Of a stretch of 35,959 nucleotides of DNA, positions 1 to 7,267 are shown in pieces (within the stretch, counting starts at the first letter, position 1; each line of letters begins with the position of its first letter). The translations under genes were made by a program, and so were the position numbers. The stretch covers positions 1-35,959 of the forward strand of contig DBTY01000047.1 in assembly GCA_002307295.1 (NCBI GenBank), read 5' to 3'. This DNA comes from Ignavibacteriales bacterium UBA1304. Lineage in GTDB: Bacteria; Bacteroidota; Ignavibacteria; Ignavibacteriales; Ignavibacteriaceae. The notes under the pieces are model-generated. The model was not told the origin of the DNA. It saw only the letters and a list, made by a program, of their open reading frames with translations, and did no database searches.

Positions 1-40
1 GTCACGCAGGAGGTCGCGAGTTCGAATCTCGTCGGCCCCG
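1..40 (+). tRNA. tRNA-Asp (anticodon GTC), 3' half, cut by window edge
   Basis: The first three bases are the anticodon GTC (tRNA positions 34-36). The 3' anticodon strand GCAGG, variable loop AGGTC, T-arm GCGAG-TTCGAAT-CTCGT and acceptor strand CGGCCCC follow, with discriminator G at base 40. The forty bases fill positions 34-73 exactly, and the sequence matches the usual bacterial tRNA-Asp 3' half. CCA is not encoded: CAAAAA follows. The 5' half lies outside the window, so the acceptor pairing cannot be verified here. Confidence 0.93.
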
Positions 41-47
41 CAAAAAG

Positions 48-77
48 ACCTTCTCGATTTATCGGGAAGGTTTTTTT
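48..77 (+). terminator. Intrinsic terminator of tRNA-Asp
   Basis: A near-perfect hairpin (ACCTTCTCGAT pairing with ATCGGGAAGGT, one T-G wobble) at 48-71 is followed by seven T residues. It begins 8 bases after the mature tRNA end, as expected for a tRNA terminator. Confidence 0.85.
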
Positions 78-179
78 ATGCCCATTCCATTTTTTCTTTA
101 TTCTGTTCTCAATTTTAGAACCTTTATGTTTTTCAGCGCTGAGGAGGTCGTCCCGATTCATCGGGAAATCTGCGCTGTG

Positions 180-217
180 TCCCGATAGTTTCGAGCCTGG
201 CGAGAAACGTATCGGGA
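180..217. repeat. Long imperfect palindrome (TCCCGATA ... TATCGGGA)
   Basis: The eight outer bases TCCCGATA (180-187) and TATCGGGA (210-217) are perfect inverted repeats. Inside them GTTTC and GAAAC pair again, giving a long interrupted hairpin that ends immediately before the duplicated tRNA tail at 218. Confidence 0.7.
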
Positions 218-265
218 TCGGCCCCGCAAAAAAGTCTTCTCGATTTATCGGGAAGGTTTTTTTAT
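218..265 (+). repeat. Duplicate of tRNA-Asp 3' tail plus terminator
   Basis: Bases 218-265 repeat 32-79 almost exactly: TCGGCCCCGCAAAAA, then the same hairpin and T-run, with only small differences around the A-run. The duplicate terminator hairpin (236-255, T-run 257-263) is intact. The T-arm and anticodon arm are absent directly upstream, so this is a tail fragment and not a second functional tRNA. Confidence 0.8.
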
Positions 266-361
266 ATCTATTCTTCTAATAATATGGCTCATATTTCGAT
301 AATTTTTTATCAGATAAATCAATAAATCTAACTATTTGGGGGAGTCAATTTCTCCTTGCAC

Positions 362-535
362 ATAATCCAGATTTATAAATAGAATCCGGAGGATTCAAAT
401 GTTTATAGTTTTGGGAGAGAAAAACATACGACCCCGGCCGGGGTCGAACAAAAAAATATTTAACAGAGCTATATACATATAATTCCTCCGGAATTAAACT
501 CAATTTAGACACAATAAAATATTCTTATCGCATAA
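362..535. repeat. Three-hairpin interspersed element, copy 1
   Basis: It contains hairpin H1 GAATCC-GGA-GGATTC (382-396), the 18-bp perfect palindrome H2 (429-446, CGACCCC arms) and hairpin H3 AATTCC-TCC-GGAATT (481-495). Bases 364-495 align without gaps to 34863-34994 with 9 differences in 132. The similarity decays after H3. No open reading frame of note lies inside. H1 and the reverse complement of H3 share the core TCCGGAGGA, so the two outer hairpins could also pair with each other around H2. Confidence 0.85.
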
Positions 536-724
536 TCCGTATTTATCCATTCCCCTTTTTTCTTTATGCTGTACCCAATTATAGAGTCTTTAGTTTTTTC
601 GGCGCTGAGGAGGTCGTCCCGATTTATCGGGGAATTTCGTATTAGCACATTTAAATTGAATCGGAAGCTGCGCTTCGACTGACGCTCAACGCAACTTTCT
701 TATCTGTCTTATTGATATGAAAGA

Positions 725-1633
725 CTAATATCTTGAAACTTTAACAGAAGAAACGCCGGCGTCAATATTCAAATATATTTTCTTAGACGCTGAACTAAAA
801 TTATCTGTTCTGTACTTGTTGCCGCTTTCTTCATTAAATCCATTATAATCTTTAGAGGCCAATCCGGTTTTAGAAATAATCTCGCATCCTGAAGAAGCAG
901 GAACAGAAATCTCTATTGACGATACCCCGGTTTTTATGGTTAAAGTTGATTCGTTAGAAAAATCGCCCAATTTAATTTTTAAGGAAGAGGCTCCCGCATT
1001 AAGAATAACATTTTTAACTTTATATCCTGATAAATCAAGATTTGCCGAAGCGGCTCCTATATCAAATTCCATATCCCATATTGGATTGCTATTCAGTTTT
1101 ATTTCGGCTGAATTTTCCTTTCCAAAAGTATGGAAATGCGTTTTATTGCTCATTGTCAGCTTTACTTCGTTTTTATCAGTATTGTTGTCAAACTGAAAAT
1201 CGTCTGTACTGCTTTTTACATTTGCAAAAAACAATTCGCCGGACGTATCTTTTATAGTATACTTGCCAGAACCGGCTTTAAAAAGAAACGAAGCCGTCTT
1301 GGAGCTGCTTGAATAAGGAGCGTCAAAAGTCTGCGAATTATAGCTGCCGTCGTTAAAATCATTATCGTCAAAATTAAATTCACAGTCGGAACCAATACAG
1401 CTTTTGAAACCGCTAAAAATAACTAAAGCAAGCAAAACCGCTTTAATTGCAGACAGAATGTCTCTTACAACTACATTTGTGGTTAGAGCCGAAATTCCCC
1501 AAATAATAAAGACCAAAGGCCATAGCTTCCAAAGAAAATTCCAAGCAAACTCAAGATGAATAATATTATTGAGCAGAAAAAGTCCGCCGACAGTTATTAA
1601 AAGCGAGCCCCAAAATATTTGTCTATTTTTCAT
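725..1633 (-). CDS. Membrane protein with LiaF-like N-terminal membrane domain and toast-rack C-terminal domain
   Basis: 302 residues. The N-terminus (about 1-80) has hydrophobic membrane segments with the pattern MKNRQIFWGSLLITVGGLFL, typical of the small LiaI/LiaF-type membrane region (DUF5668-like). A polar, Asn/Ser-rich stretch follows (about 82-110). The rest (about 110-302) is beta-rich with repeated LDLSGYKVKNVILNAG- and TIKTGVSSIEISVP-like segments, as in toast-rack/DUF4097 adhesin-like domains. It starts 14 bases after the PspC-domain gene stops, so the two probably form one operon. In Firmicutes the combined domains act in envelope-stress sensing (LiaF); a similar role here is inference. 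The exact family assignment is by eye. Confidence 0.72.
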   Translation of the reverse strand: MKNRQIFWGSLLITVGGLFLLNNIIHLEFAWNFLWKLWPLVFIIWGISALTTNVVVRDILSAIKAVLLALVIFSGFKSCIGSDCEFNFDDNDFNDGSYNSQTFDAPYSSSSKTASFLFKAGSGKYTIKDTSGELFFANVKSSTDDFQFDNNTDKNEVKLTMSNKTHFHTFGKENSAEIKLNSNPIWDMEFDIGAASANLDLSGYKVKNVILNAGASSLKIKLGDFSNESTLTIKTGVSSIEISVPASSGCEIISKTGLASKDYNGFNEESGNKYRTDNFSSASKKIYLNIDAGVSSVKVSRY

Positions 1634-1647
1634 TGTTTAATTCCTTT

Positions 1648-2076
1648 TCAATTTTTACTATTCAATAATAAAGCCGTTCCAATTGCAATAAGTATCAGCG
1701 GGAATATATGATGGAAATGTATAAAAGACCAGAAATTATCCGCCAAAAAAAACACGCCTATAATAATTAAGACTATTCCAGCAATATTGCCTCTGTTCTT
1801 TTTTTCATCTACAATTTCTTCTTCATTTGGATTTTTCAATTCTTCATCGTCAATTGGTTCTTTATCCTGAGCTGCGTTAGGAGGAAAAACAACTTCTTTT
1901 TCAGGAACTATAATCCAAAGAACCATATAAGAAATTAAACCCGCTCCGCCAAAGAATGTCGCTAACACAAAAAACAGTCTTATAAAAACCACATCAACGT
2001 CAAAATACTCTGATAGCCCTGCGGCTACTCCCCCAATTTTTTTTTCTTTTCTAATCCTATAAAGTTTACTTTTCAT
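1648..2076 (-). CDS. PspC-domain membrane protein
   Basis: 142 residues from the ATG at 2076, chosen because AGGAGG (2082-2087) sits five bases upstream; an earlier in-frame ATG at 2100 would add MIIFQEDK but lacks this support. Residues about 1-65 match the PspC domain: LYRIRKEKKIGGVAAGLSEY, then FDVDVVFIRLFFVLATFF and a second membrane segment ending VLWIIVPEK. An acidic linker follows, then a C-terminal pair of hydrophobic segments (IAGIVLIIIGVFFLADNFW) like those at the start of the downstream gene. PspC proteins of the phage-shock response sit in the inner membrane and sense envelope damage. No pspA or pspB is adjacent. Confidence 0.85.
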   Translation of the reverse strand: MKSKLYRIRKEKKIGGVAAGLSEYFDVDVVFIRLFFVLATFFGGAGLISYMVLWIIVPEKEVVFPPNAAQDKEPIDDEELKNPNEEEIVDEKKNRGNIAGIVLIIIGVFFLADNFWSFIHFHHIFPLILIAIGTALLLNSKN

Positions 2077-2090
2077 CTTATCCTCCTGAA

Positions 2091-2119
2091 ATATTATCAT
2101 ACCTGATTTCAGCGGTCAA
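2091..2119 (-). promoter_or_regulatory. Candidate promoter of the PspC operon
   Basis: On the minus strand TTGACC (2119-2114) and TAATAT (2096-2091) are separated by 17 bases. Transcription would start near 2086-2084, at or within the AGGAGG, giving a very short leader. That favours translation from 2076 over 2100, or else the match is fortuitous. Sequence match only. Confidence 0.4.
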
Positions 2120-2216
2120 CTTACTAATATTATTAAGCTAAAGCGTGATTAATAGTGCGCGCGGTAAATAATATAAAATAATGGGCAAATAATTATTTGT
2201 ATGGCAAAGTAAAATT

Positions 2217-5174
2217 TTAATTAATAAGCAGAAAATCGAAAATATTACTGCCCGGTTTCTTTCCGTTAGCTCCGCCTTTCCATTCAGAAGGCGCGTTATC
2301 AACGTCGCGGAAAACGCCTATTCCTGCGCCGCCGGCGTCATCCTGAGTCCCCGACAGAATAGAAATAACAGTTTTGCTATCAATATTGCCAATATATTTT
2401 TTAGGAACGGTAAAGCTTATTTCTTTTGAAGCGACATTTCCAAGAGGATTTTTAACGTCTTCGCTTTGCGGAAGGTAAGCGGCAAGAATTTTTCCATTTG
2501 AGTCTTTAATCTCAAAACCGCCCCCTACGTTTATTATTCTGCTATAATATCTTGCTTCCGGAAGCGTATAATTTGAATTTACTCCTACGTCTCCCCCCTT
2601 CTTTCCAGCTTCATTCGCAATACAAATAGAAGCATAGGTTAATTGGAAACCGTACTCGTTATGCCAGCCGGGATTTACAAGCTCTCTGAATTTCAGACTA
2701 AAATAATAATAATCGCTATCTTCCCTTAAAGTAAAATTTGTAATATCAGAAATTCCATTTGTAAAATTATTGTTTAGCGGATACTGGTAAAGCTCGTCAT
2801 ATGCAAGATCGTCAACGTTAAAGATAGTTTTAGCTTTATCGTTAGTCTTTTTAACTTCGTAGTTGCTTAAAAGCGGGTAATCAGGTCCCCTAAGCGTTTT
2901 CAAATCGCCGCGCAATTTGGGTTCTGCAAACTGTACTTTTTCGCATATATCCTGATTTTCTTTTGGCTCAATGCATATCTGCGCTTTTACTTTAATAACA
3001 GCGCCGCTCTTTTTTACAGTGAGGTCTTTTAACGACGTAGAATAGGCCGAAGTTTGAATTTCAATTTCTTCAGTATCTTTAATTGTTGTTTTAAACTGAT
3101 AATTTGAATTAGCTTTATTTAACAAACCGATACTAAGGTCAAGGCTATCTCTTACATAAATAGCTTTGACGGTGATTTTACACATTTCTTTATTAAAGTC
3201 ATATGTAATTTTTAACTTATCGGAACCAACCTTCTGGAAAAACTCAACATCTTTGAGCGCCGCCGGAAGCGAAGGGATAAGATAAAGGGTCTTATTGGGC
3301 GCGTCTGGTTTTACGCCTAAATAATCCTGATAGAAATTTCGTATATATTCGGCAAGGCTCCATGCCTGGCTAAAAGCGCCGCTAAGCCTGCATTCTTTTT
3401 CTTCAGGGCGAGGGAAAGCGTCCGAAAGCTCTGAAAGCGTTCCAGCCGCGCCGCCGTGCAAAATCTGTTTTGTTAATTCCGAAGTAAGAGACCATGCTTT
3501 ATCCTGCAAACCAAAACCACATAACGCCTGAACGACAGGCCCCGTATTCCATTGCCATATAATTCCGTTATGATAAGCCGCATCCTGCACATAAAATGGC
3601 GAATAGTGATGATATGGGTGGAAATTATCGTCATTCTGAGAAAGCGAAAGAACTCCATACGGAAAGACTAATTCTTTCATTGCGTTAGAAAGAATTTTTA
3701 GTCTCTCTAACGATGAAGGGATTAATTCTTTGCTGTTAAGCGCAAAAAAGAGATTGGGACGTATTGTTTTATCAGGCAGACCGTCTTTTTGAATTCTATC
3801 GTAAATGGTAAAATTCTCTTTATCGACAAAGTATTTTTCAAAATTATCTTTAAGCTTTTTAGCAATAGCGCAACACTTTTCCTCAAAAGGTTTATCGTTA
3901 AACAACTCCGCCATTTTGCAGCTGTATTCTAATTGCTTAAACCACAGAGCCTGAATATCGTTGGCTCTATTGCCCCGCGGCGACCATGGGCCGTTTGGTC
4001 CGACTGCGTCCATCCATGTTTCAGCGTCTTTATGGGTTAAAAAACCGGAACTATCTATATAATTTTTAACCGCGCCTTCAAACGCAAGTTTTACAGCCGG
4101 ATAAATTTCTTTTAAAAAATCTATATCGTTTGAATATTTGTAATAATTATAAGCCTGAATTACAAACCAGGGGGTTCCGTCAGTAGTGTTATAAATAGAT
4201 TCTGTAAGGGTTACCCGGTTTGGAATTCTGCCGTAATAAGGGCTTGCGGTATCTTTCTCCTGATACTTTGCAAAAGCGAGTAAAATCTCTTTAGCGTCGT
4301 TGTAATTGCCGGTAACAAACGTCGCTCCCGGAAGCGAAATAAAAGTGTCCCTTCCCCAATTATTATTAAACCATGGGAGTCCTGCAAAAATGCCTTTAGC
4401 GTTTTGTTCAGTTATAAGCGCGTCAATAGAAGCCGAAGCCCAAAGAAACGCTTTATCAAATTCTTCGTCGGAAGTTTTTACAAAATTATCAGTCAGCAGT
4501 TTTCTGATTCTGTTTTCTTTCTGGCTAATCAGAGATTGAATTTTAACCAGCCTGTTTGTAATTTCATTTGGATTTTTATCAACGCAGATAAGAACGCCGG
4601 CTTTGCTTGTGTCCTTAAGCGAAATAATCAGTTGGTTCTCTTTTTTTATAACGCTTTCAATAACCGAACTACATGTTACAAAAAGACTTTCCCCTTTTAT
4701 CTGTTTATCTATTTTGAGAGAGACGATATTATTTTCTAAAGAAGGCGTTTCGCCGCTGCTAATACCCTCAATAATAAATTTAAGACTACCCCCTTTTATG
4801 TCTTCAAAACTGATATATACTAAATCAAGAGAATCGGCAAAAAAGAATTTCTCTTTCATGCCGTCTCTATAGTTTCTTTTAAGCGCGCACGGAAATACGA
4901 CAGCTTCAGCTTTTTTTCTATCAGCCGCAGCGCCGTTTATAACTAATTTATAATCGTTAAAAATTCTGTTTTCCTTCAGAGTCCAGCCCATCCAGCCGTC
5001 AGTAAAACCGGAGTTATTTTCTCCGTAATACTGCCCAAATTTTTTGTTGGTAAAAGAAAAGGCTCTTGAAGTATCTTTAACTGCAATGCCAATGTCCTTA
5101 ATAATACCTCCGTTATTCTGGGAGAATCCGGTCATCGTAAAAGCGAAGATCAGAAGGATAACGAATTTTTGCAT
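2217..5174 (-). CDS. Secreted glycogen-debranching-type glycoside hydrolase (amylo-alpha-1,6-glucosidase-like)
   Basis: 985 residues with a signal peptide (MQKFVILLIFAFTMTGFSQ). The central (alpha/alpha)6-barrel region (about 230-640) carries motifs of the GDE C-terminal/GH133-like family: GLPWFNNNWGRDT (265-277), DGTPWF (332-337), ETWMDA (385-390), YHNGIIWQWNTGP (534-546) and GTLSEL near 578. After a linker, the last 200 or so residues (about 770-985) resemble the glucodextranase C-terminal, sugar-binding-like module. It probably removes alpha-1,6 branches from imported or external alpha-glucan in the periplasm or outside the cell. Its ATG is two bases after the stop of the upstream small gene and has no clear Shine-Dalgarno, so translation is probably coupled. 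The exact substrate is inference. Confidence 0.82.
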   Translation of the reverse strand: MQKFVILLIFAFTMTGFSQNNGGIIKDIGIAVKDTSRAFSFTNKKFGQYYGENNSGFTDGWMGWTLKENRIFNDYKLVINGAAADRKKAEAVVFPCALKRNYRDGMKEKFFFADSLDLVYISFEDIKGGSLKFIIEGISSGETPSLENNIVSLKIDKQIKGESLFVTCSSVIESVIKKENQLIISLKDTSKAGVLICVDKNPNEITNRLVKIQSLISQKENRIRKLLTDNFVKTSDEEFDKAFLWASASIDALITEQNAKGIFAGLPWFNNNWGRDTFISLPGATFVTGNYNDAKEILLAFAKYQEKDTASPYYGRIPNRVTLTESIYNTTDGTPWFVIQAYNYYKYSNDIDFLKEIYPAVKLAFEGAVKNYIDSSGFLTHKDAETWMDAVGPNGPWSPRGNRANDIQALWFKQLEYSCKMAELFNDKPFEEKCCAIAKKLKDNFEKYFVDKENFTIYDRIQKDGLPDKTIRPNLFFALNSKELIPSSLERLKILSNAMKELVFPYGVLSLSQNDDNFHPYHHYSPFYVQDAAYHNGIIWQWNTGPVVQALCGFGLQDKAWSLTSELTKQILHGGAAGTLSELSDAFPRPEEKECRLSGAFSQAWSLAEYIRNFYQDYLGVKPDAPNKTLYLIPSLPAALKDVEFFQKVGSDKLKITYDFNKEMCKITVKAIYVRDSLDLSIGLLNKANSNYQFKTTIKDTEEIEIQTSAYSTSLKDLTVKKSGAVIKVKAQICIEPKENQDICEKVQFAEPKLRGDLKTLRGPDYPLLSNYEVKKTNDKAKTIFNVDDLAYDELYQYPLNNNFTNGISDITNFTLREDSDYYYFSLKFRELVNPGWHNEYGFQLTYASICIANEAGKKGGDVGVNSNYTLPEARYYSRIINVGGGFEIKDSNGKILAAYLPQSEDVKNPLGNVASKEISFTVPKKYIGNIDSKTVISILSGTQDDAGGAGIGVFRDVDNAPSEWKGGANGKKPGSNIFDFLLIN

Positions 5175-5176
5175 CG

Positions 5177-5506
5177 CTATTTTTTTGCTTTAGAAGCTGG
5201 TTTAGCTTTAACTACTTTCTTTTGGGCTGCCTTCTTTGCTTTAGCTTCCATCTTTGCTACTGGAGCTTTTTTAGCGGCTGTTTTTGCTTTAGGAGCAGAT
5301 TTAGCTTTAACTGCGGGACTCTTTTTTTCAAGTATAATATCTTCAACTTCTTCATCTTCAAGTTCATAGATAGAATCAATAATTTCTTCCGATGTTATTA
5401 TGCCTTTTTTTTCAAGAGTGTTTATAATTGCGCTGATTGTTACTGAGTTAGTAAAAACCACGTCTTCTAAAGAAACGATTTCTTCTTCTTTTGCTTTCTT
5501 AGCCAT
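5177..5506 (-). CDS. Small acidic-head, Lys/Ala-rich-tail protein (histone H1-like tail)
   Basis: 109 residues. The first 60 are acidic and helical (LEKKGIITSEEIIDSIYELE), and the last 48 are almost entirely Lys, Ala, Pro and Val (KAKTAAKKAP-type repeats), like histone H1-like or HU-tail regions that bind DNA or RNA electrostatically. The N-terminal part recalls short domains of the form NxLEKKGIITxEEI seen in various small proteins; I cannot name the family. AAAGGA about nine bases before ATG supports the start. It is divergent from nadE and sits two bases before the secreted debranching enzyme, with which it is probably co-transcribed, although no functional link is obvious. Confidence 0.75.
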   Translation of the reverse strand: MAKKAKEEEIVSLEDVVFTNSVTISAIINTLEKKGIITSEEIIDSIYELEDEEVEDIILEKKSPAVKAKSAPKAKTAAKKAPVAKMEAKAKKAAQKKVVKAKPASKAKK

Positions 5507-5537
5507 TTAAAGAATCCTTTTAGTTGTTTGATAGTTT

Positions 5538-5567
5538 CAAATTTAACAAAATAAAACATTAATTATA
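5538..5567 (-). promoter_or_regulatory. Candidate promoter for the Lys/Ala-rich protein gene
   Basis: Two overlapping possibilities on the minus strand. One is a TATAAT box (5567-5562) with only a weak upstream TTTATT 17 bases away. The other is TAAATTTG (5545-5538), which fits the Bacteroidetes minus-7 consensus TAnnTTTG. Either lies 30-60 bases before the start codon. Confidence 0.3.
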
Positions 5568-5629
5568 TAAAAAATATTGAGTTGAATAAATTTTCTTTTT
5601 TCCCTATCTTTATACGAAAAAACAAACTT

Positions 5630-7267
5630 ATGAAAATTGCTCTATGCCAGATAAACCCAATAATTGGCGATATTGACGGAAACAAGAAAAAAATAATTGA
5701 CTACTATAATAAAGGCGTTGAAGATAAAGCCCATCTTGTAATTTTTCCTGAACTATCATTGGTTGGTTATCCCCCGTTAGATTTAGTCGAAAAAAAAGAA
5801 TTCAGACAGGCCGCCGCCGGGGCAGCTAAAGAAATAGCCCTGCAAACAGGAGCCGCGGGTCTGCTATTCGGCTCTATAACCGAAGAAGACGAAGATATTG
5901 GAACTGGAGTTTATAACTCGGCTATTCTTTGTTTTAACGGAAAGATACAGTTTATTCAAAACAAAACCCTTATACCTAACTACGACGTATTTGACGAGAT
6001 GCGGTATTTTGAGCCTGCAAAGGATACGCGCGTATTTGAGTTTATGGGAGAACAACTCGGCGTTTCTATCTGCGAAGATATATGGAACGACGCTGATTAC
6101 TGGAAAAAAAGACTGTATACAACCGACCCGGTAAAAAAATTAACCGATCAGGGCGCGACGCTCCTTATTAATATTTCTGCAAGCCCCTATTCCTATGGCA
6201 AGCGCGAAGCCCGCCGTAAGATGCTATCTACTCTTACTTCGTCGGATAAAATTCCTCTTGCATACGTTTGCTGCGTTGGCGCGCAGACCGATTTGATTTT
6301 TGACGGCGCAAGCATGTGCTTTGACGGCGAAGGAAATTTAGTAAGAACAGGCAAATCTTTTCAGGAAGATTATTTTATATTCGACACAAACGAAAAACAG
6401 GAAATAATTACAAAAGTTGAAAATTCCTTTGAGGAAGAAATTCACAACTCGCTTATTTTTGGCGTAGCTGATTATTGCCGCAAAATGAATTTCAAAAAAG
6501 CCCTTATAGGCTTAAGCGGAGGAATCGATTCGGCTATAGTAGCCTATATAGCCGTTAAAGCGCTGGGCAAAAAAAACGTCCATGTAGTTATGATGCCTTC
6601 TAAATACTCAAGCCAGGGAAGCGTTAACGATTCGTTGGACCTTATCGCTAATCTCGGCATATCGTCAGATTTAATATCAATTCAGCCCGTAGTTGATAAG
6701 GCTCTTGAAGTCTTAAACCCATTTTTTAGAAATCTTCCGGAAGATACTACCGAAGAAAATCTACAATCAAGAACGCGCGGACTGTATCTGATGGCTCTTT
6801 CTAATAAACTTAAATATCTGCTGCTTACCACAGGCAATAAATCAGAAATGGCTGTAGGCTATGCTACGCTATACGGCGATATGTGCGGCGGTCTTGCTGT
6901 AATTGCAGACGTTTATAAATCGGATATTTATAAGCTTTGCAGATATATAAACAGAGAGACAGAAATTATTCCGAAGGCTATTATAGAAAAAGCGCCTTCG
7001 GCAGAGTTGAGGCCGGACCAAACAGATCAGGACTCGCTCCCCCCTTACGATTTGCTTGATAAGATACTTAAAATGTATCTTGAAGAGAATAAAGAAAAAA
7101 AAGAAATAACTGAAATCATAAAAGACGAAGATACTGTAAAAAAAGTATTACGGCTTGTTGATATCAATGAGTTCAAACGGAAACAAGCTGCTCCGGCTCT
7201 TAGAGTTTCTACAAAAGCTTTTGGATACGGAAGGAGATACCCTATTGTTCAAAGATGGAGAAAATAA
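5630..7267 (+). CDS. nadE: Glutamine-dependent NAD+ synthase
   Basis: 545 residues from the ATG at 5630 (MKIALCQINP); an upstream TTG at 5582 is in frame but adds 16 residues with no homology. The N-terminal nitrilase-type glutaminase domain (about 1-270) has the catalytic triad Glu41 (FPELSLVGYP), Lys112 (QNKTLIPNYDVFDE) and Cys148 (GVSICEDIW). The C-terminal synthetase domain has the ATP pyrophosphatase loop SGGIDS at 296-301. It converts deamido-NAD to NAD+ using ATP and ammonia channelled from glutamine, in the cytoplasm. Its stop codon overlaps the dsbD start, so the two are translationally coupled. Length and motifs are normal for the family. Confidence 0.97.
   Translation: MKIALCQINPIIGDIDGNKKKIIDYYNKGVEDKAHLVIFPELSLVGYPPLDLVEKKEFRQAAAGAAKEIALQTGAAGLLFGSITEEDEDIGTGVYNSAILCFNGKIQFIQNKTLIPNYDVFDEMRYFEPAKDTRVFEFMGEQLGVSICEDIWNDADYWKKRLYTTDPVKKLTDQGATLLINISASPYSYGKREARRKMLSTLTSSDKIPLAYVCCVGAQTDLIFDGASMCFDGEGNLVRTGKSFQEDYFIFDTNEKQEIITKVENSFEEEIHNSLIFGVADYCRKMNFKKALIGLSGGIDSAIVAYIAVKALGKKNVHVVMMPSKYSSQGSVNDSLDLIANLGISSDLISIQPVVDKALEVLNPFFRNLPEDTTEENLQSRTRGLYLMALSNKLKYLLLTTGNKSEMAVGYATLYGDMCGGLAVIADVYKSDIYKLCRYINRETEIIPKAIIEKAPSAELRPDQTDQDSLPPYDLLDKILKMYLEENKEKKEITEIIKDEDTVKKVLRLVDINEFKRKQAAPALRVSTKAFGYGRRYPIVQRWRK

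Larger units (their letters stand above)
41..724. repeat. 684-base non-coding region rich in palindromic repeats
   Basis: I see no gene here. It holds the tRNA terminator, two related copies of a segment ending in GCTGAGGAGGTCGTCCCGAT (about 80-167 and 540-633), a duplicated tRNA tail plus terminator (218-265), one copy of a three-hairpin element (about 362-535), and a GAAGC-TGC-GCTTC hairpin (664-676) just downstream of the minus-strand gene ending at 725. Short TCCCGAT-type palindromes recur at 151-166, 180-217 and 617-632. It resembles an accumulation site for small palindromic repeats beside a tRNA gene. Confidence 0.7.

Noticed and set aside
362..535. CRISPR array or phage attachment site
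   Set aside because: Repeats are hairpins of different sequence without regular spacers, and no cas or integrase genes are in the window.
5582..5629. TTG-initiated N-terminal extension of NadE
   Set aside because: The 16 extra residues match nothing in the family, while MKIALCQINP is the normal NadE start.
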